Below are positions 50,912-59,864 of a stretch of DNA of 64,000 bases, one piece after another. This stretch comes from Enterococcus hulanensis. GTDB lineage: Bacteria > Bacillota > Bacilli > Lactobacillales > Enterococcaceae. Below the pieces are notes generated by a model that saw only the letters and a list, made by a program, of their open reading frames with translations, did not search any database and had not been told where the DNA came from. Location: NCBI RefSeq assembly GCF_005405485.1, contig NZ_BJED01000002.1:1-64000 (forward strand). Reading direction: 5' to 3'. The translations under genes were made by a program, and so were the position numbers. How positions within the stretch are numbered: the stretch's first letter is position 1; each line of letters opens with the position of its first letter.

Positions 50912-51241
50912 TTAGAGTTCTTCTTTAACTGTGTTGGTGATTTTTTTTAATTCATCCGTCATTTGACCGGAATGCTTGATAATATCTGATACGCGCAAGA
51001 AGCTGTTTTTATACATTGCGACTTCGCGGAACTTTTTATATTTTTCCTCGATCTCGTTAAAGGTTGCTGGTTTGCGGTCATCCTGTTCGACAGTTTCCGA
51101 GCCGTTCACATAATGCATCCCTAAAAATGAAAGGGCATCATTGATCCCATCTAAAAAAGCCTCGTATTCCTCTTGGCGGATCTTGCCGTCGGCTAAACGC
51201 TGCCGCTGTTTTTCAATAAACATCTCAACTACTTGTTCCAT
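50912..51241 (-). CDS. hypothetical helical protein
   Basis: A 109-residue, acidic and helical protein (MEQVVEMFIEKQRQRLADGKIR...). Start ATG 51241 follows AGGAGG; TTG 51247 is in frame but lies closer. No domain recognised. It faces the Lrp gene across 236 bases. Confidence 0.75.
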   Translation of the reverse strand: MEQVVEMFIEKQRQRLADGKIRQEEYEAFLDGINDALSFLGMHYVNGSETVEQDDRKPATFNEIEEKYKKFREVAMYKNSFLRVSDIIKHSGQMTDELKKITNTVKEEL

Positions 51242-51395
51242 TCCCAATCCTCCTGTCTCTACGCATTTTTCTTGTTGCTCATCCAGTTTATTGTACTATG
51301 AAACCAAGTGTTTGTGTTATAGAAAAGTGAAAAATTTTTAGGTAATAAAAAATTGCCGGAAATTTTATCAGTATTTTATGAATTTTCAAAATTAT

Positions 51396-51424
51396 TTGAC
51401 AGTTTTTCTTTTTTTGGGAATAAT
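51396..51424 (+). promoter_or_regulatory. promoter of the Lrp gene
   Basis: TTGACA (51396-51401), 17 bases, AATAAT (51419-51424), overlapping TAATAA. A T-rich spacer. Confidence 0.6.
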
Positions 51425-51477
51425 AAACAAAAGATTAAAACTACCTAACAAATTGTTAAAGCGAAGGAGCCGTTCAT

Positions 51478-51972
51478 ATGGAACAAAGTAAACGCAAGCA
51501 ATTATTGAAGCTGATCGAATCCGATTGTCGGTTAAGTCTGGAAGAATACGCGGTGATGCTGGGCGAAGATGAAGTGATCGTTTCTGCAGAAATCAAACGC
51601 ATGGAAGAAGAGAAAATTATTTGCGGCTATCGGGCCTTGATTGATTGGGATAAAGTGGAAGATGATTGGATCGAAGCCTTAGTTGAAGTTCAAACGATTC
51701 CTAAAGGAGAAGAGGGCTATCGCGAAATCGCAGAACGTGTTCGGAAGTTTCCCGAAGTTAAATCCTTCTTTTTTGTCAGCGGCGGGTTTGATTTTATCTT
51801 GCTGCTGCAAGGACGCAATATCAAAGAAATTTCTAAGTTTATTTCTACCAATTTAGCGTCGATTCCCGATGTATCTGGGACGCAGACGCATTTCTTGCTC
51901 GACAAATACAAGGAATGGGGCATTGATATGTATCAAGATGACTCCGACCCTAGAATTCAGGTGAGCCCATGA
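51478..51972 (+). CDS. Lrp/AsnC family transcriptional regulator
   Basis: A 164-residue regulator: N-terminal winged helix (residues ~10-55) and C-terminal RAM/AsnC domain (IEALVEVQTIPKGEEGY, then FFFVSGGFDFILLLQG) that binds an amino acid and forms octamers. AAGGAG precedes ATG 51478. It overlaps the aminotransferase gene by 4 bases (ATGA), so it probably regulates that enzyme. Confidence 0.92.
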   Translation: MEQSKRKQLLKLIESDCRLSLEEYAVMLGEDEVIVSAEIKRMEEEKIICGYRALIDWDKVEDDWIEALVEVQTIPKGEEGYREIAERVRKFPEVKSFFFVSGGFDFILLLQGRNIKEISKFISTNLASIPDVSGTQTHFLLDKYKEWGIDMYQDDSDPRIQVSP

Positions 51973-53132
51973 GAAATTTTTTAACGAAAAAAATTACAGA
52001 TATTCAACCATCCGGCATTCGCAAATTCTTTGACATCGTATCTGAACAGCCTGACGCGATTTCTTTAGGTGTCGGCGAGCCGGACTTTGATACGCCTTCT
52101 CATATGACTCAAGAAGGTGTTCGATCGATTCAAGAAGGCCGGACCTTTTATACCGCCAATGCGGGTCTGATCGAGCTGCGGGAGAAAATCAGCGAGTATC
52201 TGCTTTTCCGCAACAAGGTCAAATACGATCCGAAAACAGAGATCGTTGTAACAGTCGGCGGCAGTGAAGCGATTGATATTGCTTTGCGGACATTTGTCGA
52301 TCCCGGCGACGAGGTGATCATTCCCCAACCCAGCTTCGTGTGCTATGAACCAATCACGCAAATAGTGGGTGGGACACCAGTAACGATCGACCTGCAGGCG
52401 AAGAATGATTTTATGCTGACGCCAGAAGAGCTGGAAGCGGTATTGACCGAGAAAAGCAAGATTTTGATTTTATCTTATCCGAATAATCCAACTGGCGGCA
52501 CGATGGATCGCGAGGCGCTGATCAAGATCGCTGATGTTGCGAAGAAGCACGACCTGTTAGTTATTACGGATGAGATTTACGCGGAAATTGTCTATGATGA
52601 GCCCTTTACTAGTATTGCGGAGCTGCCGGGAATGCGTGAACGAACGATTGTCATCAATGGCTTTTCAAAAGGTTTTGCGATGACTGGTTGGCGTTTAGGC
52701 TTTATGGCTGGACCGGAAATGTTCATGGAGCAGCTGTTGAAGCTGCATCAATATACGATCATGGCGGCACCGACAGCGAGTCAATATGCCGCACTAGCTG
52801 GACTGAAAAATAATTGGCAGGAAACCGTGGAGCCGATGCGGCTGTCCTATGAGGAACGGCGGAATTATCTGCACCATGCGTTAGAGAAAATGGGGCTGCC
52901 TTGTTATAAGGCGAAGGGTGCTTTTTATCTATTCCCGCAGATCAGCCAATTCGGCTTGAGCAGTGAAGAGTTTGCGCTGCGCCTATTGGAAGAAGAAAAG
53001 CTGGCGGTCGTCCCCGGCTCGGCGTTCGGAAAAAGCGGCGAAGGCTTTTTACGTTTGTCGTATGCGTATTCGATCTATGAATTAAAAGAAGCCATCCAGC
53101 GTTTGGAACGTTTTGTGATGCGCTTGAAATAA
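51969..53132 (+). CDS. class I/II pyridoxal-phosphate aminotransferase (AspC/PatA-like)
   Basis: A 387-residue aminotransferase. The PLP-binding Lys is in NGFSKGFAMTGWRLG near residue 236, the substrate Arg in LRLSYAYS near the C-terminus. N-terminal TDIQPSGIRKFFDI, and PNNPTGG near residue 165, fit the aromatic/branched-chain or aspartate subgroup (PatA-like). It is coupled to the Lrp gene, typical for an amino-acid-responsive enzyme. Substrate not certain. Confidence 0.9.
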   Translation: MRNFLTKKITDIQPSGIRKFFDIVSEQPDAISLGVGEPDFDTPSHMTQEGVRSIQEGRTFYTANAGLIELREKISEYLLFRNKVKYDPKTEIVVTVGGSEAIDIALRTFVDPGDEVIIPQPSFVCYEPITQIVGGTPVTIDLQAKNDFMLTPEELEAVLTEKSKILILSYPNNPTGGTMDREALIKIADVAKKHDLLVITDEIYAEIVYDEPFTSIAELPGMRERTIVINGFSKGFAMTGWRLGFMAGPEMFMEQLLKLHQYTIMAAPTASQYAALAGLKNNWQETVEPMRLSYEERRNYLHHALEKMGLPCYKAKGAFYLFPQISQFGLSSEEFALRLLEEEKLAVVPGSAFGKSGEGFLRLSYAYSIYELKEAIQRLERFVMRLK

Positions 53133-53137
53133 ACTAG

Positions 53138-53165
53138 GAAGCGGAGGTGATCCGCTTCTTTTTTT
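53138..53165 (+). terminator. terminator of the aminotransferase operon
   Basis: GAAGCGGA (53138-53145) / TCCGCTTC (53151-53158) then seven T. Confidence 0.9.
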
Positions 53166-53173
53166 CGCAAAAA

Positions 53174-53199
53174 AAATCTGTTCAAAAGAGAACAGATTT
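53174..53199 (-). terminator. terminator of the AI-2E gene at 53201
   Basis: AAATCTGTTC (53174-53183) / GAACAGATTT (53190-53199); leftward it ends in a T-run. Confidence 0.88.
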
Positions 53200-53200
53200 C

Positions 53201-54391
53201 TTAATTAGCAGGATATTCTTTTTGTGAAAACTCGGTTTCTTCGTATTCACCTTCATCTTCGCCATAATAGCGGTTGTAGCGCTGTTTGAACTTGCGAAAA
53301 AGGAACACGCCAAAGGCTTTGAAGATGGTATAGGTTGGAATCCCGAAAACTAGACCAAACAGACCGAAGAGATTCCCCATAACCAATAAAACCAGCACGA
53401 TCGTAACCGGATGTACCTTTAACTGATCGCCTAAAACTTTCGGTTCGATGACATTGCCATTCAAGATTTGCTCGATGATCCAGACAATGATCAACCCCAC
53501 CAGCATCTGGAAAGAATGGAGCAGCGCGATCACTGCGCAAGGAACAAAGGCGATGAAAGGGCCAATATAAGGGATGATCGAAGTAATCGTAACTAATAGC
53601 GCCAATGGCAATCCATAAGGCATACCGATTACCAGAAAGCCGACAAAAACGATCAAGCCGTTGGCTAAAGCAACGATAAACTGTCCCTTCAAATAATCGC
53701 CGACCTGACTATTTAGAATCGCCCCTAATTCATTGGAATCATTCCGAAATTTCGGCGGCAATAGTTTCAAAAAGTAGCTGTGAAATTGCCGCGCATCTTT
53801 TAATAGGAAGAAAGTAATGATCGGCGAGGTGAACAAAATAATGAAAAAGCCGCTGACTGTAGAAAAGAGGTCGCCAACGAATCGTTGGATATCACCAAGC
53901 GAATCCGACAAGGTATTAATCACTTGAAAGACAACATCCTCTAAAGAACCAAAAATTTCCTCGATAGGACTTTCCAGTACCGTTCCCGCGACGAGATGTT
54001 GCAGGGCCGAATTGAAATTATCGACATGCTGCGGGAAATCATTCACTAGGTTGGCCGTTTGACTATAAATCTTAGGTACCGCCCAAACACTGAAGGCTCC
54101 GATGAGCAGTAAGAGTGCAACGACGATCCCTAAGATAGAATAGATTCGTTTTACCCCTTTTTTCTCAAAATAATTGACGATCGGGTCTAACAAATAATAC
54201 AAAATCAATGCCAGCAAGATGGGAGCGAAAACTGTTTTGAAAATAATCAGCAGCGGAGTAAAGACAAACCGCACATGGTAAAAAACAAAAATCAAAGCTC
54301 CTAGTAACACACCGGCAATCAATGTAAAGATTAGGTTCCGGCCGCCGATAAACTTGATCCAACGGGTCGCTTTTGTCGATGGTCGTTCCAT
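53201..54391 (-). CDS. AI-2E family transporter
   Basis: A 396-residue membrane protein with about eight hydrophobic segments in the typical split arrangement (first half to ~residue 120, then after a loop). It has the family pattern around ITSIIPYIGPFIAFVPCAVIALL. The start is ATG 54391 rather than the in-frame 54445. Members include TqsA-like exporters and Na+/H+ exchangers; the AI-2E name is historical. It diverges from a second paralogue at 54628. Confidence 0.88.
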   Translation of the reverse strand: MERPSTKATRWIKFIGGRNLIFTLIAGVLLGALIFVFYHVRFVFTPLLIIFKTVFAPILLALILYYLLDPIVNYFEKKGVKRIYSILGIVVALLLLIGAFSVWAVPKIYSQTANLVNDFPQHVDNFNSALQHLVAGTVLESPIEEIFGSLEDVVFQVINTLSDSLGDIQRFVGDLFSTVSGFFIILFTSPIITFFLLKDARQFHSYFLKLLPPKFRNDSNELGAILNSQVGDYLKGQFIVALANGLIVFVGFLVIGMPYGLPLALLVTITSIIPYIGPFIAFVPCAVIALLHSFQMLVGLIIVWIIEQILNGNVIEPKVLGDQLKVHPVTIVLVLLVMGNLFGLFGLVFGIPTYTIFKAFGVFLFRKFKQRYNRYYGEDEGEYEETEFSQKEYPAN

Positions 54392-54627
54392 TTTTATCAA
54401 ATCCTTTTTTCTTTTTATTGTAGCGAAGAAGGGAGCGAGGCACAAAAAATAGGCTTAAAGCTCGCAAATCGACGTTTTTTGAAAGGCCGTTATGAGATTC
54501 TATTGAATACTTTCCTAGTTTATCTAAAACTTTTCCTTTAATTTTAATAAAAGCATTCTTACTTCTTCTGAGAAATGATAAGATGAAGCCATATCCTGGG
54601 GGATAAGAAATTTTTAAGGAGGCGTTT

Positions 54628-55746
54628 ATGCTGACACGTTTCAAACAATCCAAGTTGTTTTTTTGGACGGCTGAAATTGTCTTAACTATCATAGGCATTT
54701 ATTTTCTTTTACAAATGCCTAATATTTTCGAGCCAGTATTGGGCATGATTTCTGCAATCTTGATGCCGTTATTGATTGCTGGTTTTCTTTATTATATGTT
54801 CGATCCCATCGTAGTTTTTCTGGAGGAAAGAGGAGGATTGCCGCGCGTCGTCGGTTTTCTCATATCGTTTATTGTGATCGCTTTTATCATCGTCTTGATT
54901 ATGATGAATGCCGTTCCGAAAATGATCGAACAAGCCGTTCAACTGACGCAAAACCTGCCTGTTTACGCAGAAGAATCAGGCCGTTGGCTAAACGAACTGG
55001 CGAATAAAGAGGAGTTCAAAAACTTTAATCTGGAAAAACAATTGGCGGCAGCGAATTTGACGATCAATAATCTGCTTAAAGTGGGGATTGTCAGTGTGAC
55101 CTCAAGTTTGTCGCGGATTTTTGGTTTTGCAATGAAATTTTTCGTTTTATTGTTCACTGTTCCTTTTATTTTGATCTTTATGTTCAAGGATGGGCATAAA
55201 TTCTTAGACGCTGTTTCGCAATTCTTTCCATTATCGATTCGTAAAGAGCTGCGTCAAACCGTGCGGGAATTGAATGAGACCTTATCCGCTTATATCAGCA
55301 GTACCGTTTTAGATGCGTTTATTATTGGGATTTTGAGTTTTATTGCTATGACGATTTTTCAACAGCCCTACAGCTTGCTGCTGGCTCTTTTTTGCGGAAT
55401 CACTAATATTATTCCGTATGTCGGTCCTTTTATCGGGGCAGTCCCGGCGATTATCGTTGGTCTGTTTATTTCACCGCTGCAGGCTTTGTATATGGGATTA
55501 TCCGTTTTGGTCATTCAGCAATTAGACGGCAATCTGATCAAGCCGCTGCTGTTCGGCAAGTCATTGAATATTCATCCGCTGACGATCATCCTAGTCTTGA
55601 TCGGAGCAGGAAGTGTTGCCGGTATCATAGGCATGCTGATCTGTATCCCTGTTTATGCCGTGATCAAAACACTGATCATTAACATTCACAAAATTTACCA
55701 GCTCCGTCGTGAAAGCCACTTGCTCAAGGACAAGGGCGAAGGGTAA
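54628..55746 (+). CDS. AI-2E family transporter, second paralogue
   Basis: A 372-residue protein with the same fold as the one encoded at 53201 (ITNIIPYVGPFIGAVPAIIVGLF is the equivalent block). AAGGAGGC precedes ATG 54628. The two share little N-terminal identity, so the duplication is old or each was acquired separately. Promoters for both would lie in the ~240-base gap. Confidence 0.88.
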   Translation: MLTRFKQSKLFFWTAEIVLTIIGIYFLLQMPNIFEPVLGMISAILMPLLIAGFLYYMFDPIVVFLEERGGLPRVVGFLISFIVIAFIIVLIMMNAVPKMIEQAVQLTQNLPVYAEESGRWLNELANKEEFKNFNLEKQLAAANLTINNLLKVGIVSVTSSLSRIFGFAMKFFVLLFTVPFILIFMFKDGHKFLDAVSQFFPLSIRKELRQTVRELNETLSAYISSTVLDAFIIGILSFIAMTIFQQPYSLLLALFCGITNIIPYVGPFIGAVPAIIVGLFISPLQALYMGLSVLVIQQLDGNLIKPLLFGKSLNIHPLTIILVLIGAGSVAGIIGMLICIPVYAVIKTLIINIHKIYQLRRESHLLKDKGEG

Positions 55747-55758
55747 AAATCAACTAAA

Positions 55759-55803
55759 AAACCGCCTTCCAAGCATTATGAATTTGGAGGGCGGTTATTT
55801 TTT
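55759..55803 (+). terminator. terminator of the second AI-2E gene
   Basis: AACCGCC...TTCCA / TGGA...GGGCGGTT with the loop AGCATTATGAATT, then T-rich. Confidence 0.78.
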
Positions 55804-55846
55804 GTGAAAAATTTATCTAAGCGGATAAAGCAATAAATAACTGGTT

Positions 55847-57241
55847 TTAATTTTGATTATCAAAAAGGTGCAAAATTTTACTAAATATCGGTATATTTTT
55901 CTCAAACTTAAAATGACAGATCCCCAAAAGAACGATAAACCAGAGTGGAGAGAAAATCAGTGCCTCCCGCGTATCGGGAGCTAGTGCTAAAACGAACAAA
56001 ACAAAAGCGAGAAATAGGAATACGAGATAGTTTGTAAAGGGAAACAGCGGCAATTTAAAGGTGCTTTTTGCGGCCAGCTCGGGTCTTGATTTGCGATAGC
56101 GCATATGGGTAAAAACAATCATTCCCCAAATAAAAATGAAACAGATCGTTGCAATCGAACTAATCATAGTAAAAATCTGACTAGGCACGAAGAAATTCAT
56201 GATCACCGCGAGAAAAATGACGAGAGTTGAGAATACGAGAGCATTTCCCGGGACACGATTGCGTGTCAGTTTGGTAAAACGTTTTGGTGCACTGCCTTCT
56301 TGGGCTAAGGAACGGACCATCCGGCTCGTACTGTAAATAGCACTATTGCAAGCAGACATGGCTGAACTTAGAACCACCAAGTTGACAATAGAAGCGGCGG
56401 CTGCGATCCCGATCTCGGAAAAGACTTGCACAAAGGGACTTTGATCTGCTGATAAGCTTGACCACGGATAGATTGACATGATCACAAACAATGAACCTAG
56501 GTAGAACAAAATGATACGCAGCGGGATCGTATTGATTGCTTTTGGCAACACCGCTTTCGGATCAGAGGTTTCGCCGCCGATCAGACCAACTAATTCGACC
56601 CCGCAAAAAGCAAAGGTCGCCATTTGGAAGGAGAGGACAAAACCACTTGACCCTTTCGGAAAGAAACCGCCATGGCGCCATAAGTTGCTGATGGCAACCG
56701 GTCCGGCGCTGGTTTTGAAGCCGGAGAAGATCATGAAGACCCCGGCGATGATCAAAGCAATGATAGCGACGACCTTGATTAACGCAAACCAAAACTCTAA
56801 CTCGCCAAAAAGTCCGACTGCCACTAGGTTCAAACCAAGCAACAAGACCAACGCGATAATTTCAGACAGCCATTGAGGAATATTCGGCAGCCAATAGTTC
56901 ACATACATCCCGGTAGCGGTCAGGTCAGCCATCGCGATGGCGATCCAGCAGAACCAGTAAGTCCAGCCCGTTACAAAAGCTGCTTTTTTGCCTAAATAAT
57001 CGGCGATAAAATCTAAAAATGAATGATAGTTCAAATTTGACAGCATCAATTCACCTAAAGCACGCATGATCAGAAAGATCACACAGCCGGTGATCGTGTA
57101 GGAGAGAAGAATCGAAGGACCAGTCAGCTGTATGGTTTTTCCGGCACCAAGAAACAGTCCAGTGCCAATAGCCCCGCCAATTGAAATCAATTGGACATGA
57201 CGATTTTTTAATCCTCTATCCAATTCTTCATGAGTTTCCAA
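55847..57241 (-). CDS. APC-superfamily amino-acid permease (CycA/AAT type)
   Basis: A 464-residue permease with 12 hydrophobic segments. N-terminal motif RGLKNRHVQLISIGGAIGTGL is the AAT-family signature; the closest groups are D-serine/D-alanine/glycine and GabP-like importers. The start is TTG 57241 with AGGA nine bases upstream, as no in-frame ATG lies nearby. A CodY-box-like site stands about 90 bases upstream. Confidence 0.88.
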   Translation of the reverse strand: METHEELDRGLKNRHVQLISIGGAIGTGLFLGAGKTIQLTGPSILLSYTITGCVIFLIMRALGELMLSNLNYHSFLDFIADYLGKKAAFVTGWTYWFCWIAIAMADLTATGMYVNYWLPNIPQWLSEIIALVLLLGLNLVAVGLFGELEFWFALIKVVAIIALIIAGVFMIFSGFKTSAGPVAISNLWRHGGFFPKGSSGFVLSFQMATFAFCGVELVGLIGGETSDPKAVLPKAINTIPLRIILFYLGSLFVIMSIYPWSSLSADQSPFVQVFSEIGIAAAASIVNLVVLSSAMSACNSAIYSTSRMVRSLAQEGSAPKRFTKLTRNRVPGNALVFSTLVIFLAVIMNFFVPSQIFTMISSIATICFIFIWGMIVFTHMRYRKSRPELAAKSTFKLPLFPFTNYLVFLFLAFVLFVLALAPDTREALIFSPLWFIVLLGICHFKFEKNIPIFSKILHLFDNQN

Positions 57242-57646
57242 TAAAATCAGTCCTTTTTTTAAGAATAGAACGAGTTTATCAGAAATAATTCAAAGGTTGA
57301 AATATTTTCCTTGAATTGACAGAATGCCAAGAATTTTCTAATAATTTTAAAATAACATAAAATTAAAAAGAGTTGCTAAAGATTTTACTATAACTTGTGT
57401 TTTGCTAGGATTAAAATGCTATAATATTGACAAATTGCCAGTTTGACTTCTTACTTTAGCAAGTTTAATTGAATATATGCGGCATGGTGATCCGACTCAT
57501 TTTTCAGTTTTCGAAAAATGAATCGGCTGCACGTTTGTGAGTTCTATGTCAAACAATCAGTAATTGAGAAGCAATGGTGTATAAATGTAAATAAACCTGA
57601 TTTTTCTTTTTAGGAAAAATAAAAGCATTGACGAGGAGGAGCCGGT
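57242..57646. other. 405-base divergent intergenic region
   Basis: From left: leftward promoter elements for the permease, a CodY-box-like site (57333-57347), an extended -10 TGCTATAAT (about 57417-57425), and an imperfect hairpin at about 57494-57528 (CCGA.TCATTTTTC / GAAAAATGA.TCGG) in a ~200-base leader of the next gene. No known riboswitch recognised. Confidence 0.5.
57333..57347. promoter_or_regulatory. CodY-box-like site
   Basis: AATTTTCTAATAATT differs from the CodY consensus AATTTTCWGAAAATT at two positions. It lies upstream of an amino-acid permease, a common CodY target. Confidence 0.5.
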
Positions 57647-58606
57647 TTGAACAAAAAAACAATCGGTTGGGTGGTATTAGGACTGGTTGTGTTTGGCGCC
57701 GTAAGTTTTGCAAGCTATCACATCTACCAAGATAAAGTAATCCAGTCAGAAAAAGAAACGAAAAAGGTGCTGAATGAGCGTTTAGCCGATCTTTACGAGG
57801 ATCAGAAGTCGGGCTATTTTAAAGCCGATATTTCAAGTGAGGCGTTTGATGATTTGGCAACCGAAGTTAAGAAGCAACGTGGAGAAAGCCAAACGTTGGA
57901 AGACATTGATCACGCCAAGAAAAATTTTGAGCTTCAAGAGGATTTGAATCAGCTTTTTGAAAGCGATGTGTTAAATGGTTTGGATCTGTCGGCGCACCCG
58001 ATTTTAAAGGAGCCCGACCAAGATAAGATCAAAGCCCTGAAGGATCAGTTGAGTGAAAGTTCTGCCAAGGACAAGGATTGGGGCCAAGACATCAGCATGC
58101 TTCTGCGGATCGCTGAAACGCAATCGAAGGATTTTACCAGTGCGGAGACTGATGTGTCGGACTTGCTTAATAAAGGCGATGGTTTGACCTTATCGGACTA
58201 TTTGGCGGGGGTAAAAACGTTGGCGGTCCTGCCGGATGGAAAGTATAAGCAGCAGTTATTGGATAAATTGGACCCAGTGAAAAATCAGCTGGCGAATGAA
58301 AACAATAGCTTTGCGACTCAAATCCAGCAAAGCGATGCCTCAATGGCGGAAGCCGAAAAAAATTATCAAGAGCGTCAAGCCAAAGCGTTGGCAGAGCGCA
58401 ACAAAGAATTAACGGAGTTGAAAAAGGTTTTAGCTGAAAAGCAGGAGACATATGACTCTTATAAAGATATTTTAGATTCGATTGAGGACAGCAAAAATGA
58501 CGAATCTTCCCGCAAAAAAGCGGAATCAGAGTCTCGTTCACGGGGATCAGATTCTTCAAGCTCATCAAGTTCTTCTTCGGAAGATCATCATGAGGAAGAC
58601 GAATAA
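57647..58606 (+). CDS. membrane-anchored coiled-coil protein of unknown function
   Basis: A 319-residue protein starting at TTG 57647 behind GAGGAGGAG. One hydrophobic segment at residues ~7-26 anchors it, with the rest probably outside the cell. Most of the body is charged and helical, and residues ~215-275 form a coiled coil (MAEAEKNYQERQAKALAERN). The last ~30 residues are Ser-rich, then Asp/Glu/His-rich, low complexity. No LPXTG or lipobox. It may be an envelope structural or stress protein; function unknown. Confidence 0.75.
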   Translation: MNKKTIGWVVLGLVVFGAVSFASYHIYQDKVIQSEKETKKVLNERLADLYEDQKSGYFKADISSEAFDDLATEVKKQRGESQTLEDIDHAKKNFELQEDLNQLFESDVLNGLDLSAHPILKEPDQDKIKALKDQLSESSAKDKDWGQDISMLLRIAETQSKDFTSAETDVSDLLNKGDGLTLSDYLAGVKTLAVLPDGKYKQQLLDKLDPVKNQLANENNSFATQIQQSDASMAEAEKNYQERQAKALAERNKELTELKKVLAEKQETYDSYKDILDSIEDSKNDESSRKKAESESRSRGSDSSSSSSSSSEDHHEEDE

Positions 58607-58650
58607 AAAAAGAGCAACGATTTTCTAAGTGAAATCGTTGCTCTTTTTTA
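58606..58650. terminator. bidirectional terminator between the coiled-coil and aguR genes
   Basis: AAAAAGAGCAACGATTT / AAATCGTTGCTCTTTTT around loop TCTAAGTG. It overlaps the aguR stop. Confidence 0.9.
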
Positions 58651-59590
58651 GTGTCATTTTACCATTGGAGGAAGCTTGATATTCTTCAAACATAGGGAAA
58701 ATTTGTGTCCGCTTCTTGATATCCAGCTTAATGAAAATATTATGGACGTGAGTTTTGACTGTTCCAAGTGAAAGAAAAAGCTGATCGGCGATCTCTTGAT
58801 TGGTTCGGTGGAACATCAGCAGTTCAAAAACTTCTGTTTCCCGTTGCGTGAATTGGTGAGCATGACAGAATCTTTGAATCAAAATCGAGTTTTCCTGTTC
58901 CTCAGGAGTGTCTTCCTCTGGAACTTGCCGCGCCTTCAGGTAGGAGTGGAGAAATAGTAAGCAGACGGTAATCGAAAAAATGTCTTCTGAAATGCTGCGA
59001 TTGTAGATCTTGGTTGCCAGCGAACTGTATTGATCTACATTGAAAATCACAAAGCTATCTTCAATGACAATCAAGATACTAAAAAGAATACAGATAATCG
59101 CCAGCTTTTTTAAATAGCCTGTGTTCAACTCGGGGAGGTCCATTCGCGCACCTCGCCAGCAGTAAAAACCTAAATAAAAGAGAAAAACTTGGTTTCCTAA
59201 ATAGTAAAGCCATACTTTTAATGCTGAATTATCCATTAATGGGACTGTGATCATCCAAACGGCTAAAGCGATCAAGAGGCCATAATGCAATGCTTTGAGT
59301 TTTTCTTTTCGTAATTCGGCGATGATGGAGATGGAGAAAAAGGCATTTCCCATAAAAATGATGGTCTTAACCGCAGGTGCACTCATAAATGCTTGGTCGT
59401 AGCTCTGGGCAAAGGAGTTGATGAATTCGGTCATATAAATAATGATGTTGTCAAAAATGAAGAAGGCTAGATAAAGACTGATCAGCAGAAACACTTTGTT
59501 TTTTTCTTTTAGATAGGAATTTATTGCAAAAGCCATTGTGATGGAATATAGAATGATCAAAAGAATATTATAAACGAAGATAGCTATCAT
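58625..59590 (-). CDS. aguR: AguR, LuxR-type membrane regulator of agmatine catabolism
   Basis: A 321-residue protein with about seven hydrophobic segments over residues ~1-210, then a LuxR/NarL helix-turn-helix at residues ~250-305 (TNQEIADQLFLSLGTVKTHVHNI). AguR of E. faecalis and L. lactis has the same unusual layout and senses extracellular agmatine to activate the divergent operon. It diverges from ptcA across 274 bases with a CcpA-like site and TTTACAT repeats. Confidence 0.88.
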   Translation of the reverse strand: MIAIFVYNILLIILYSITMAFAINSYLKEKNKVFLLISLYLAFFIFDNIIIYMTEFINSFAQSYDQAFMSAPAVKTIIFMGNAFFSISIIAELRKEKLKALHYGLLIALAVWMITVPLMDNSALKVWLYYLGNQVFLFYLGFYCWRGARMDLPELNTGYLKKLAIICILFSILIVIEDSFVIFNVDQYSSLATKIYNRSISEDIFSITVCLLFLHSYLKARQVPEEDTPEEQENSILIQRFCHAHQFTQRETEVFELLMFHRTNQEIADQLFLSLGTVKTHVHNIFIKLDIKKRTQIFPMFEEYQASSNGKMTLKKSNDFT

Positions 59591-59769
59591 ATTGAATCCC
59601 CTTTCATTTCGTAGTCAAAAAACTTCATTTCTTCACTTAAGTATAACATCATTTATTCCCTAATCGTCCTAAAATACGCTAAACTTTCTTCTAAACTTTT
59701 CTAAACCCTTGAAAAATAAAAGGTTTACATCTAAAAATAAACCAGCTAAAACTCGTTTGATTTCGCAAA

Positions 59770-59783
59770 TGTTAGCGTTTACA
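59770..59783 (+). promoter_or_regulatory. CcpA cre site upstream of the agmatine operon
   Basis: TGTTAGCGTTTACA matches the cre consensus at 13 of 14 positions, about 80 bases before ptcA. Catabolite control of agmatine deiminase operons is known in enterococci. Confidence 0.65.
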
Positions 59784-59864
59784 TCCTTTGGCTTATCGTA
59801 AACTCAGCCTTTTTCGCCTAAAGTGAAGATGCAAAAGCAAACAAATTACTTAGGAGGCGTCAAC

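Noticed and set aside
51378-51391. CodY-box-like AATTTTCAAAATTAT before the Lrp gene
   Set aside because: Four mismatches to the consensus in AT-rich sequence.
54165-54698. 177-codon leftward ORF
   Set aside because: It overlaps the start of both AI-2E genes in another frame and has a Lys/Arg/Ser-rich shadow composition.
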